Shown here piece by piece: positions 8,025 to 17,101 of a stretch of DNA of 64,000 nt; positions within the stretch are counted from its first letter, which is position 1; every line of letters begins with the position of its first letter. The notes under the pieces were generated by a model. It did no database searches. It worked only from the letters and a program-made list of their open reading frames with translations, and was not told the origin of the DNA. Position numbers and translations under genes: made by a program. The DNA comes from Bradyrhizobium sp. dw_78 (lineage in GTDB: Bacteria; Pseudomonadota; Alphaproteobacteria; Rhizobiales; Xanthobacteraceae): contig NZ_JAAVUS010000007.1 in the NCBI RefSeq assembly GCF_018449525.1, forward strand, positions 62,001 through 126,000, written 5' to 3'.

Positions 8025-8720
8025 CTAGCGAAGGGCGATACGTCTTTCCCATAGGCGGATGGCCATCGAGAGAGGCCAACAGATGAAGAAATAGACGATT
8101 GCGATGAAAGTGAATATCTCCAGCGGACGAAACGTAGACGCTGAGAGTTCCATGCCTCGCCGGGTTATTTCGCTTACTGATATAATAGCACCCATGGATG
8201 AGTACTTGATAAGCTGAACGAAGTTGGCCGCGAGGGGCGGAAGCGTCATGATTACGGCTTGCGGCAGAATGATCCGCCTGAAGCACTGAAAGTCGGAAAG
8301 GCCAAGCACCTTTGCTGCCTCCTCATGCCCCTTTGGAACAGCTTGAATGCCAGAGCGGTAAACCTCTCCTATGAACGCAGATGAGTAGAGAGAAAGGGTA
8401 ATCACCAGAGCCGCAAAGGCCGTGAGATTAATCCCGAAAACGATCGGCAAAACGTAATATACCCACAACAGCTGGACGAGAACCGGCGTATTTCGAATGA
8501 TTTCGCCTACGGCGATTCCAATGACGCGCAGAGGCCAGTAGCGCGACATATCGAGGACGGCGACAACCAGTCCGCCCAACATCGCCAGTAGCAGAGTGAC
8601 GCCGGAGATGATCAGGGTATTTTCCAGACCCGTCATAATGAATGACAGATTCTGCCAGATCACATCCCAGCGAAAAGTGTAGGTGACCATGCCGCTCTCC
8701 GATGCTGAGCGATCCGACAT
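8025..8720 (-). CDS. amino acid ABC transporter permease (HisM/GlnP family)
   Basis: The 231-residue inner-membrane protein has about five hydrophobic helices. It carries the EAA coupling loop EEAAKVLGLSDFQCFRRIILP, which contacts the ATPase, and the family motif EIIRNTPVLVQLLWVYY. It lies 32 bp downstream of the binding-protein gene, in the order ATPase, binding protein, permease. Only one permease is present, so it should act as a homodimer. Confidence 0.9.
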   Translation of the reverse strand: MSDRSASESGMVTYTFRWDVIWQNLSFIMTGLENTLIISGVTLLLAMLGGLVVAVLDMSRYWPLRVIGIAVGEIIRNTPVLVQLLWVYYVLPIVFGINLTAFAALVITLSLYSSAFIGEVYRSGIQAVPKGHEEAAKVLGLSDFQCFRRIILPQAVIMTLPPLAANFVQLIKYSSMGAIISVSEITRRGMELSASTFRPLEIFTFIAIVYFFICWPLSMAIRLWERRIALR

Positions 8721-8752
8721 GAGACACGACCGGATCGCTCTCTTGGGCTCAA

Positions 8753-9571
8753 TCAGGGAGCAAGGATGGGGCCAAGCTGATATTTTTCAGCGAACGCCTT
8801 TAAGCGGCCGTCGGCCTTGACCGTGTCGATGAAAAGATTGATGTAGTTCAACCACACTTGATCGCCCTGAGGCATCACATAGGCGTATGGCGTTTGACGA
8901 AGAGGCTTGTCCGGCGCAACAACTTCGGCCCAGTCGAACTCGTTCTTGGTGCGGATCGCTGAGGCGTAATCTCCAATCATCGCATCGCCGCGGTTAGCCG
9001 CAAGTTCGCCTTCAATGGTTGCCGGCGGCGCAACGCTCGTCAAAGTCGCCTGCTTGAAGTAGCTGCGCATGAAAGTATCGGTGTAGCTGCCGAGCGGGGC
9101 GCCAATCCGCACACCCGGCTTGTCGATATCGTCCCAACTCTTGATCTTGCCGTCCTTGCGAATGATGGCATAAAGGCTTGTCAGCAAATAAGGCTTTGAG
9201 AACTCAACGACCTGGGCCCGCTTCAGCGTCGCGGCAATTCCGAACATTCCTATGTCGCACTTGTCGGCCTGAAGGTCGGCGATGAACGTCGCGAAATTTG
9301 ATTCCACAACCTCAAGCTTGGCTCCAAGCTCCTTGGCAAGTTCTCTGGCGAGATCAGCATCGATACCCTCAAGCTGATCGGTCTTGGGGTTGCGATAGGA
9401 AACGGCATAGTAGCTGGTCGTCTGGCACACACGCAGAACACCGGTTTTGGTAACTCTGTTGAGCCGAGACTCCTGCTGTTGCGCAAAAGCGCTTGTCGAG
9501 GACGACACGGCGATCAACACGCCGCAGGCAGCGACCAAAGCCGCCACAGTTCCAGCCTTTGCAGTCCTCAT
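8753..9571 (-). CDS. amino acid ABC transporter substrate-binding protein
   Basis: I chose the ATG at 9571 (MRTAKAG) because GGAG lies 6 bases before it; an in-frame ATG at 9595 would only add MGYGTEMM. The protein then has a classical signal peptide ending near AFAQQ and a family-3 solute-binding domain. The segment GVLRVCQTTSYYAVSYRNPKTD opens lobe 1, and GIDADLARELAKELGAKLEVV and TLKRAQVVEFSKPYLLTSLYAI are family landmarks. It delivers the ligand to the permease and ATPase next to it. The ligand is probably an amino acid or N-acyl amino acid, judged from the adjacent M20 enzyme. Confidence 0.88.
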   Translation of the reverse strand: MRTAKAGTVAALVAACGVLIAVSSSTSAFAQQQESRLNRVTKTGVLRVCQTTSYYAVSYRNPKTDQLEGIDADLARELAKELGAKLEVVESNFATFIADLQADKCDIGMFGIAATLKRAQVVEFSKPYLLTSLYAIIRKDGKIKSWDDIDKPGVRIGAPLGSYTDTFMRSYFKQATLTSVAPPATIEGELAANRGDAMIGDYASAIRTKNEFDWAEVVAPDKPLRQTPYAYVMPQGDQVWLNYINLFIDTVKADGRLKAFAEKYQLGPILAP

Positions 9572-9599
9572 CATCATCTCCGTTCCATATCCCATCCGG

Positions 9600-10403
9600 T
9601 TACACTTCGATCTGTCTCAGGAAACGTGCCGCACGCTCAGTCTCTGGTTTCTTGAAGAAAGCTCCGGGCTCCCCGACCTCCACAACCCGGCCCTGATCCA
9701 TAAAAACGACCCGCGAGGAAACGTCTTGAGCGAAACGCATTTCATGGGTGACGACAGCCATCGTCATCCCGTCCACGGCGAGCTCACGCATGACCTGCAA
9801 CACTTCATGACGAAGTTCTGGATCGAGTGCGCTCGTCGCTTCATCAAAGAAAATGACTTGCGGAGTCATGGCAAGCGCACGGGCGATGGCCACTCGTTGC
9901 TGCTGACCGCCCGATAGACGTGATGGATAAGCGTCGCGCTTGTCGGCAAGACCGACCTTTGCGAGAAGCTCCGACGCCAAAGCGGTGGCGTCCACCGGCT
10001 TGAGCTTTCTCACGCGCATGGGCGCTTCCGTGACATTTTGCAGAACGGTCATGTGCGGCCATAAATTGAAGTGCTGGAACACCATCCCGATGTCCGGCCG
10101 CACCTTCGCGGCAGCACGACGAACTTCCGGTCCGTTCAAGCCGTCGGAAATCACCTTGCCTTGCATGACGATGCGGCCGGCCGACGGTTGCTCAAGCAAT
10201 GCAAGGCAGCGAAGCAACGTGGTTTTCCCGGAACCGGAGGGACCGATGATGCTCACCACCTCGCCAGCCCGGACGGCAAGGCTGACATCCTTCAGCACCT
10301 CCACGGCGCCAAAACTCTTGCTGATCCCTTGGGCCGCCATAAGGGGCGCATCCCCGATCGGAGCAGAGCTGCCGCTGGCCTTGACTTGGCGCACCAGCAT
10401 CAA
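9600..10403 (-). CDS. amino acid ABC transporter ATP-binding protein
   Basis: The 267-residue ATPase has Walker A GPSGSGKTTLL, signature LSGGQQQRVAIARA, Walker B VIFFDEATSALD and the switch histidine in VVTHEM, all in the order of GlnQ/HisP-type proteins. It is the first gene of the minus-strand importer unit and its stop lies 4 bases before the first possible start of the binding-protein gene. The N-terminus extends about 20 residues beyond the usual start, so the true start may be internal. A divergent LysR gene lies 142 bp upstream. Confidence 0.92.
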   Translation of the reverse strand: MMLVRQVKASGSSAPIGDAPLMAAQGISKSFGAVEVLKDVSLAVRAGEVVSIIGPSGSGKTTLLRCLALLEQPSAGRIVMQGKVISDGLNGPEVRRAAAKVRPDIGMVFQHFNLWPHMTVLQNVTEAPMRVRKLKPVDATALASELLAKVGLADKRDAYPSRLSGGQQQRVAIARALAMTPQVIFFDEATSALDPELRHEVLQVMRELAVDGMTMAVVTHEMRFAQDVSSRVVFMDQGRVVEVGEPGAFFKKPETERAARFLRQIEV

Positions 10404-10422
10404 AAAAATCCCTTATGCTATA

Positions 10423-10455
10423 GCGAATTATGCACCGATTGTTGCGCATTATTTC
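10423..10455. promoter_or_regulatory. imperfect dyad in the divergent importer/LysR promoter
   Basis: AATTATGCAC and GCGCATTATT form an imperfect inverted repeat about 20 bp upstream of the ATPase start. It shares the (T/A)TATGC half-site with a second dyad at 10500. LysR-type regulators usually bind one activation and one recognition site in such a divergent region, and this would be the activation-proximal site. Confidence 0.4.
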
Positions 10456-10499
10456 CAGTAAGACTATGTTCTAGCAATATAATCCTCAATAGATATTTT

Positions 10500-10519
10500 T
10501 TATGCAAATGCGCACATAA
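10500..10519. promoter_or_regulatory. TTATG-N10-CATAA dyad, probable LysR site
   Basis: TTATG and CATAA are perfect inverted 5-bp arms 10 bp apart, located 27 bp before the LysR start codon. The placement fits autoregulation of the LysR gene and control of the divergent importer. Confidence 0.45.
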
Positions 10520-10545
10520 TCTGTGCGACGGAGGGAAAGTTAGGC

Positions 10546-11457
10546 ATGGACATAAAGCTGCTGGATGCCTTTCGGACAGTCGTAAGCAACAACTCGGTTA
10601 CAAAGGCGGCAGAGGTTTTAGGTGTTACACAGCCTGCAGTCAGCGCACAGATATCGCGCCTTGAGGCATCAATCGGCTTCAGCCTCTTTGCGCGCAACGG
10701 CGGGCGCCTCACGCTCACTGTCGAAGGGCAACAGTTTTACACCGAGGTAATTCACGCGCTGGGCCAACTCCAGCGCCTCGATCGAATCGCCGAAGGCATT
10801 CGTGAAGGGAAATCAGGAAGGCTTGTCGTCGCGAGTCATCCCAGCGCGTCGATTTCCTTCCTGCCAGTGATGACGGCGAAGTTTCTTCGAGACAATCCCG
10901 ATGCCCACATACGAATGATTAATCGCACATCGGAAGAGGTACGCAGCTTCTTTCCCGCAGCCTCCATCGATATCGGAATCGCCGAGCTGCCCGTGGATAT
11001 TGGCGGGGTACATGTGCAGAAGTACGCGCACGAATGCATCGCTATCGTTCCCAACAATCACCCCGCATCGGCCAAGAGCGTGCTCACGTCGGCAGACCTC
11101 TCCGAAGAACCTTTCATCGCAATGCCCCCTGAGCGCATGATATCGCACCGAATACGCGAGGCGTTCGCCCAAGAGGGCGCAACCCTCAATGCAATTGCGG
11201 AGGTCGACTTCTTCAGCTCGATATGCGCAATGGTTGCGGCAGGCTACGGCGTCTCCATCGTAGATGCTTGGTCAGCACGAATGTTCAAGGGACTGGGATT
11301 GGAGACACGCCCGTTCCGCCCCGCCATTCCCTATGAAATTGGCGTGATTACAAGTTCGGAACGGCCGTTGTCACGGCTCGCGCAAGCGTTCCTCGCGCTC
11401 ATTGACAAATCCCTCAACGAGAAAGCCAACGATCAAGGGTCTGTGCAGCAACGATAA
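10546..11457 (+). CDS. LysR-family transcriptional regulator
   Basis: The 303-residue protein has an N-terminal winged helix (NNSVTKAAEVLGVTQPAVSA, recognition helix about residues 33-45) followed by IGFSLFARNGGRLTLT and a two-lobed LysR substrate domain. GGAGGGAAAG lies a few bases before the ATG. It is transcribed away from the ABC importer and most likely regulates it, sensing the imported amino acid derivative. Confidence 0.9.
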   Translation: MDIKLLDAFRTVVSNNSVTKAAEVLGVTQPAVSAQISRLEASIGFSLFARNGGRLTLTVEGQQFYTEVIHALGQLQRLDRIAEGIREGKSGRLVVASHPSASISFLPVMTAKFLRDNPDAHIRMINRTSEEVRSFFPAASIDIGIAELPVDIGGVHVQKYAHECIAIVPNNHPASAKSVLTSADLSEEPFIAMPPERMISHRIREAFAQEGATLNAIAEVDFFSSICAMVAAGYGVSIVDAWSARMFKGLGLETRPFRPAIPYEIGVITSSERPLSRLAQAFLALIDKSLNEKANDQGSVQQR

Positions 11458-11478
11458 TCCGTTGTGAATCGAAAACCG

Positions 11479-12207
11479 TCAGTTCTCTGTGGTTATTTCA
11501 AAACGTATGCGATCCGACCTTGTTGCCGTCCGGCCGGACAGCAACGGAGCACCGTCAGCATCAAATACGTCATAGCGCTCGACAATGAGGGGGAAGGGAG
11601 ACGCACCACCCAGCAGCTCGGCCTCGCGAGCGCCGGCGAGAGCCCCCTCAAAGTCTCGCTTCACCACGCCGAGCCTGATCCCAAATTTGGATAAGAGCAC
11701 AAAGAGAAAATCCCCGGCGAGGCCCTCACGTAGTATCTGAGCGAGGCGCGGCGGCAAGTGTACCGTGTCCAGAGCAAGCGGAATCCCATCTGCAAGTATA
11801 ATTTTCTCGTGCTGATAGAGCGCCGCCCTTCCGCGCAACCCCAACCGTCTGAGAATATCCGGATCCGGCTCGCAACGGCCAAATGAAACTTCTCTTATTG
11901 CCGGCTCCATACCGGCGTGAATGATATCTTCACGGATAGAAGCAAAGTGTCCCGTTACCAAGGTGCGCACAATCTTGCGCCGGTCGGTAACGAACACTCC
12001 CAAGCCTTGACGGGAGTAAAGCAGGCCTTCGAACGTCAACTCTCGAATCGCACGACGGACCGTAATGGGACTAATCCCGAATTCTTCAACCAGCTCCGAC
12101 TGGCTCGGTATGGCTGCATGCGGAGCGTAGGCACCAGACGTAATTTTCTCCCGCAGCGCGTCAGCAAGCTGTGTATAGAGCGGCGAGAGGTTTCCTACGT
12201 TGATCAC
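11479..12207 (-). CDS. GntR/HutC-family transcriptional regulator
   Basis: The 242-residue protein has a GntR winged helix at the N-terminus (YTQLADALREKITSG, SQSELVEEFGISPITVRRAI) and a C-terminal UTRA ligand-binding domain (LYQHEKIILADGIPLALDTVHLP), so it is of the HutC subfamily. The start codon is GTG with an upstream GGAGGAAAGGG. It lies 121 bp downstream of the AstE-family gene on the same strand and converges with the LysR gene. It probably represses that amidohydrolase or the importer in response to a substrate-like ligand. Confidence 0.88.
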   Translation of the reverse strand: MINVGNLSPLYTQLADALREKITSGAYAPHAAIPSQSELVEEFGISPITVRRAIRELTFEGLLYSRQGLGVFVTDRRKIVRTLVTGHFASIREDIIHAGMEPAIREVSFGRCEPDPDILRRLGLRGRAALYQHEKIILADGIPLALDTVHLPPRLAQILREGLAGDFLFVLLSKFGIRLGVVKRDFEGALAGAREAELLGGASPFPLIVERYDVFDADGAPLLSGRTATRSDRIRFEITTEN

Positions 12208-12328
12208 TAAGACGCCCTTTCCTCCACATGTCTAGGGACGCATGGAGGCGTCCCGTTTATTCGGCTCCAGCCTCGTCGTCCAATAAGTCGCCACCCTCGA
12301 TTCGGCAATCGGCTTGCCTGATTATTGC

Positions 12329-13381
12329 TCAGACAATGCCAAGCGTGGCGACGCGTTCGCCGGTAGACACAGTTGATAATGTCGTGAGGCGGACGGCATA
12401 TCCATCGAGGGGCGCCGTCACCCTCTCTACCTCGTCCCCGAAGACATTGACGATCGTCACGAGCAGATCGCCACGGTTTACCCGCTGCCCTAATTTCACG
12501 TGATTGTAGAGGAGGCCGCCGGCCCGCGCGCGCAGCCCGACAAATTCTTTCATAAGGTGCGTTTCAGCCGGATCCTTGCGCGAAACGCTCAACATCCCGA
12601 GGGACTGCAAAGCATTCAGGATGCAACTCTTCCCCACCTCCACCACATCCGGCTCAAGCCGGCCGCCTTCGCCGATCTCGAATGTGAATCCGGGAATGCC
12701 GATCCTTGCAGCCTCTACGCATAATATACCCGGAGCGACATAGAAATCGCTGCTCGAGCGCATGATCCATCCATTGCCAAGCCCTTTCGCGAGCTGCAGG
12801 ATTCGCCCGTCCTTGTCCAAGGACTCCGGAGGCAGAATCGCAATCGGGACGTAGCGCCCCCCTCGGGTCGGCGTGTGAATGTCGATGACATAATCGCATT
12901 CGCGGATAAAGCCGAACAGGAGGTGAGCGAGCTGTTGTGCGGGATTGCCGTCTTGAGATCCGGGAAAACAGGTCCATGCGTCGGCCGGCGCCTGATCCAG
13001 GGGAGATTTCAAGAATTGCGCCAGCGGCAGACGGTGATCGGCATAAAGCGCCAATGGATGCTGCACCGGCACGCAGACGATTTGCCCCGAGAGATCGGCC
13101 GGATCCAGTCCCCGCAAGGCTTCGAACAGGATCGCGATCCCGTTCACTTCGTCGCCATGGATCGCGGCGCCAAGATAGATGCGCGGGCCAGGCTTTGCGC
13201 CGTTGAGAAGCGCAAAGGGAATATCCACCGAAGCGCCGTCGGACAGTTGCGCGAGAGCCACTTTGCCGCGAATCCTCTGTCCCGGCTCCGCACTCACGCC
13301 CGCTATCGTCATTACCTTTGGCTGCTTCATGGCCTTAACTTTCCCAATGTCAAAGAACGCATCAATTTCCATATACTTCAC
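12329..13381 (-). CDS. succinylglutamate desuccinylase/aspartoacylase family protein
   Basis: The 350-residue protein carries the zinc motif AAIHGDEVNG (HxxE) and a third ligand in YVIDIHTPT, the layout of the AstE/AspA carboxypeptidase-like amidohydrolases. The C-terminal 90 residues form a beta-rich domain (GGLLYNHVKLGQRVNRGDLL) found in the N-acetyl-diaminobutyrate deacetylase branch. It should release an acyl group from an N-acyl amino acid or similar amide in the cytoplasm. The start is uncertain; ATG codons at 13372 and 13330 are alternatives. With the M20 enzyme, the importer and two regulators it makes up a catabolic locus for an acylated amine or amino acid. Confidence 0.8.
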   Translation of the reverse strand: MKYMEIDAFFDIGKVKAMKQPKVMTIAGVSAEPGQRIRGKVALAQLSDGASVDIPFALLNGAKPGPRIYLGAAIHGDEVNGIAILFEALRGLDPADLSGQIVCVPVQHPLALYADHRLPLAQFLKSPLDQAPADAWTCFPGSQDGNPAQQLAHLLFGFIRECDYVIDIHTPTRGGRYVPIAILPPESLDKDGRILQLAKGLGNGWIMRSSSDFYVAPGILCVEAARIGIPGFTFEIGEGGRLEPDVVEVGKSCILNALQSLGMLSVSRKDPAETHLMKEFVGLRARAGGLLYNHVKLGQRVNRGDLLVTIVNVFGDEVERVTAPLDGYAVRLTTLSTVSTGERVATLGIV

Positions 13382-13506
13382 ATACTTATTATACTAGGTA
13401 TTATTTATTTCTTGACGTTCATTTGCCGGCACCAATAGGATTGGGGATCGGCGATACCAGGGGATGCAGGCACTCGCACGCCTGCTGACGCGCAACTCCC
13501 CGCAAG

Positions 13507-15528
13507 ATGACAATCGGAAGCAAGCAGGCAGAGATGATTACCCAGGCTACGAAATTGCAGTTTCCCAATACCGAAACTGATCCAGACGTGGTTCGGGAAT
13601 ATTACGGGCGCACCCAGCCTCTCGACGGCAGCGACGCCGCGATTGAGGATGCGGTCGCGCAAGCGGAACTGCCGCCGTTGCTGGCGGCCCTTTCCGTGAT
13701 CATGCAAGACGACTCCCTGATTTCAGAAGATCTGATGCCGCCGACACCTCTGTTGCTGGCAGCAGCGGTGCCGCAGGGCGGGATGTCGCAGGAAGCTCAG
13801 GCGAAGGCCCGGGCCCTGGCCACCGGGGCCTTGATCAGGGCGCGCGACAAAGGTTGGGGCAATCTGTCGCCAGATGCCGACCTTATGAGGCCCGCCCTCA
13901 AATACATCACCAAGAATGCAAGTGACCACCACCTGCCACTTCTGTTCAGCGAGCTTGGCCTGCCATTCGACCCCCGCCGGCCAGCCTGGCAGAAATCTGA
14001 GCTCGCCCCTGGGCGTGACTTCAGCGCGATCATCATCGGTGGCGGGCTAAGTGGCATCGCTGCTGCGTACCGGCTGTCCCAGGCGGGTATCCCGTTCATT
14101 GGATTCGAAAAAAGCTCCGAACTCGGAGGCGTATGGTGGAACAATACGTATCCCGGATGCCGCCTGGATACGCCGAACTACGCCTATAGCTACTCCTTTG
14201 CACCCAAGAGCGACTGGCCTCAGGCGTTTTCGCAGCGTGGCGAGATCTTTGACTACATCCAGGATGTGGTCGAAAAGGCCGATCTTCGCGCCTGCTACCG
14301 TCTATCGAGTGAAGTGCAGAGCATGCGGTTTGACGCAGCCAGCGGACTTTGGACCGTGAAAATCCGCCGCGACGGGAAAATTTCCGAATACCAGGCCAAT
14401 GCAGTAATTGCAGCCTGCGGTGGTCTCAATCGTCCGCGCATTCCCGAGATCGAAGGACAAGAGCGGTTCAAGGGCGCGGTGTTCCATTCGAGCCAATGGC
14501 GTCATGACGTCGATATTTCCGGCAAGCGGGTAGCCGTCGTCGGTACCGGGGCCAGCGCCTTTCAGATCGTGCCGTCAATCGCGGAGAAGGTCGAAAGCCT
14601 GTTCGTCTTCCAGCGAACGCCGCCGTGGATGCTCCCTACGCCGAGTTATCACAAGGACATCGCACCGGGAATGTTGTGGCTGCTGGCGCGCGTACCCGGC
14701 TACGCTCGCTGGTTTCGGTTGTGGCAATTCTGGCTTGGCTCTTCGGGGCGCTTACCCGCGGTGAAGGTCGACCCAAAGTGGAAACATCCGGTATCTGTCA
14801 GCGAGCTCAATGAACGTCTGCGCCAGGAAAGCCTCGCCGGACTTGTGAAGCACGCCGGCGACCGGACGGATCTCATCGAAAAACTGACGCCAAACTACCC
14901 GCCCGGCACGAAACGCTTGATGCGCGACGATGGATCGTTTGTCAGGGCCCTCAGTCGCCCCAATACCCACCTGATCACCGACGGGATCGCACGTTTAACC
15001 GAGACCGGGATCGAGACAAAGGACGGAGCCCACCACGAGGTGGACGTCATCGTCTTCGCGACGGGCTTTCGAGCATCGGAATTCCTGGCCCCGATTGAGA
15101 TCATTGGTCTCGAAAATGAAGTTCTGCATGAGCGCTGGGCGGAAGAAAGCCGCGCCTACCTTGGGATCACGATTCCAGGTTTTCCAAACCTGTTTGTCAT
15201 CGGCGGCCCCAATAGCGGCAAGGTCATCAATGGAAATGCCATCAATACCGCGGAGTTCGTCGTAAATTATATTGTCGATACCTTTCAGTACATGCTGAAA
15301 AACGCCGTGAAGAGCGTGGATGTACGCTGGGACGTGCATGATGAGCTGAACGCCGTCGTGGATGCAGTCAATCGCATGCGGGCTTGGGGCGCACCGGGCG
15401 TGACTACCTGGTATCAGGGCAAAAGCGGGCGTCCTGCAATCCCATGGCCGTTTTCGATGTTTGACTACTCAGCAAAGACAGAAAGCTTCCGGGCGGAAGA
15501 ATACAGCATCACAAAGATCGATGCATAA
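13507..15528 (+). CDS. Baeyer-Villiger flavin monooxygenase, 4-hydroxyacetophenone monooxygenase-like
   Basis: The 673-residue enzyme has an N-terminal extension of about 170 residues, which is characteristic of 4-hydroxyacetophenone monooxygenase. An FAD Rossmann motif (IIGGGLSG, residues 177-183) and an NADPH Rossmann motif (VVGTGAS, about 344-350) follow. The Baeyer-Villiger fingerprint FxGxxxHxxxW is present as FKGAVFHSSQWR (321-332), but Arg replaces the usual Pro or Asp after Trp. It should insert oxygen next to a ketone to make an ester, using NADPH and O2. A start at 13534 (MITQATK), preceded by AGGCAGAG, is equally plausible. The gene stands alone, convergent with an AraC-family gene. 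An esterase to cleave its product could be the tannase-like enzyme, but that is only a guess. Confidence 0.88.
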   Translation: MTIGSKQAEMITQATKLQFPNTETDPDVVREYYGRTQPLDGSDAAIEDAVAQAELPPLLAALSVIMQDDSLISEDLMPPTPLLLAAAVPQGGMSQEAQAKARALATGALIRARDKGWGNLSPDADLMRPALKYITKNASDHHLPLLFSELGLPFDPRRPAWQKSELAPGRDFSAIIIGGGLSGIAAAYRLSQAGIPFIGFEKSSELGGVWWNNTYPGCRLDTPNYAYSYSFAPKSDWPQAFSQRGEIFDYIQDVVEKADLRACYRLSSEVQSMRFDAASGLWTVKIRRDGKISEYQANAVIAACGGLNRPRIPEIEGQERFKGAVFHSSQWRHDVDISGKRVAVVGTGASAFQIVPSIAEKVESLFVFQRTPPWMLPTPSYHKDIAPGMLWLLARVPGYARWFRLWQFWLGSSGRLPAVKVDPKWKHPVSVSELNERLRQESLAGLVKHAGDRTDLIEKLTPNYPPGTKRLMRDDGSFVRALSRPNTHLITDGIARLTETGIETKDGAHHEVDVIVFATGFRASEFLAPIEIIGLENEVLHERWAEESRAYLGITIPGFPNLFVIGGPNSGKVINGNAINTAEFVVNYIVDTFQYMLKNAVKSVDVRWDVHDELNAVVDAVNRMRAWGAPGVTTWYQGKSGRPAIPWPFSMFDYSAKTESFRAEEYSITKIDA

Positions 15529-16033
15529 TTTGGCTTACGCCGGTGTTGAAAGTGATTGTCGCCTCGCGCTGGCCAAGTCCATGCCTCCTAATGCATCCGG
15601 CCTCGCCTCACGTAATCCAACTGACAAAAGACTTGTCCCGGCTTGCCGACACCACATCATTACGCCGCCGGCCCCACTTTCGATCGGCCCTTCTGCCCAC
15701 AACACGAAGGATAGAGACGCTTCGGGCCTCCGCATTGACATTGACCGCGTGGGCGCCGACATGGCCTTTCGTCACTTCACCTAGACCCGACCGAAGACTG
15801 GAACTTGCGCTTAAGGGCGCCCCCCGTAGCGACTGCCTTCAGTAATTTCGAATTCCACTTTCATGAGACCGTCAAGCAGCATGGCGTAACCGCTATCCGG
15901 CAATTCGGGCGTGGTGGTTCTCGGCATAGGTTTTTGCGTAAAACGAGGGCGATCACCGCCCTGATTGCCGCTTACGTGGACGGATACATGGCTACCCGCA
16001 TCGGCTGTGCAGGCTACAATGCCATAATAATAT
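15529..16033. other. 505-bp gap between convergent genes
   Basis: No gene is supported here. The short frames on both strands have no recognisable motif, and no clear terminator with a T-run is visible. The stretch separates the end of the monooxygenase gene from the end of the AraC-family gene. Confidence 0.5.
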
Positions 16034-16987
16034 TCAACGTAGTTGCGCTGACCGCCGCCATTCGCCCGCGGAAATTCCGTATCGTGTTTTGAATATATTT
16101 GCGAAATGAGCCTGACTTCGAAACCCGGCCTGATACGCAATTTCACCGATCGAAAAGTGAAACTTGCCGGGGTCAGCCAGATCCCGGTGGCATTTCTCCA
16201 AACGGGCGTTGCGCAAGAAAGTGCCCACAGGTTCTCCGACATCCTGAAACAGGCGATGTAACGACCGCACGGATAAGCCTGCCGTGCGAGCTATTTTCTC
16301 TGGCGTGAGATCGTCGGCCAGATTGCTCCGGATCAGATTCACGCAGTTGCGGTAACTCGCCTTGCGTGTCGTCTCCGTGCCAAGCGACACACCATCTTCG
16401 TCGCCGATCTCAATCGCGACTCCCAGGAGTTCGATCAGTTGCGCCGCCAGGGTATGGGTCGCGGTCAGGGGAATGGAATGACACTGCTGGCTGAGAGAAC
16501 CGAGCATATCCGACAGAATCCGCCATACCCCGTTCTGTCCGGATTGAGGCCGCAACAGATACGAGTCGATATTGCGCAACCGGGCTCGTAGCGCCGCGGC
16601 AGGAATAGCGACGCTTCTCACCGAAGCGCTGTCGCGATGCTCCCACTCAAACGGCACATCCGTCCGATACAGCGTCAGCGAGCCCGCCGTCATTTCACAT
16701 TCCGACCTCTGCTGCCGGAGACGGACGATGCCGCTTCTGACATTCACCAATATATATTTGTCCTGAGGATCCTGCCGAACGTGTTGCGGCGTCCGGCGAG
16801 ATGCCTCGCGCAAGCTTTGCACATTCGTGAGATGGAGGCTCCCAAGACCGAAAGACCTGACATCTCCCTCAAAATAGCAATCGTCTCCAACACTCGCATC
16901 GTGGCTGCCAATCAGCTCTCTCAGCTTGGCTTGCCACAACCCGCTTATCGATAAGCCCCTGACCTGATGATGAACAGACGCAACCAT
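16034..16987 (-). CDS. AraC-family transcriptional regulator
   Basis: The 317-residue protein has an N-terminal AraC-binding-like sensor region and a C-terminal pair of helix-turn-helix units (LTPEKIARTAGLSVRSLHRL and FSIGEIAYQAGFRSQAHFAN), ending in YGISAGEWRR. AAGGAG lies 7 bases before the ATG. It is the last gene of the minus-strand unit that encodes the importer, amidohydrolase and deacetylase (17102-23255) and is the best candidate for its regulator. It could instead control the convergent Baeyer-Villiger monooxygenase gene. A frameshifted remnant of a very similar gene lies at 1520-1640. Confidence 0.88.
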   Translation of the reverse strand: MVASVHHQVRGLSISGLWQAKLRELIGSHDASVGDDCYFEGDVRSFGLGSLHLTNVQSLREASRRTPQHVRQDPQDKYILVNVRSGIVRLRQQRSECEMTAGSLTLYRTDVPFEWEHRDSASVRSVAIPAAALRARLRNIDSYLLRPQSGQNGVWRILSDMLGSLSQQCHSIPLTATHTLAAQLIELLGVAIEIGDEDGVSLGTETTRKASYRNCVNLIRSNLADDLTPEKIARTAGLSVRSLHRLFQDVGEPVGTFLRNARLEKCHRDLADPGKFHFSIGEIAYQAGFRSQAHFANIFKTRYGISAGEWRRSAQLR

Positions 16988-17101
16988 GGCTGATCTCCTT
17001 AGGAGGTCCCACCACGATTAAAGCAAAAACCATACCAGCCAGCAGGAACGCCTCGCCGACAAGGGCCTCAAAAGCCTTCAAGGCATTCCATGAGCGAATT
17101 C

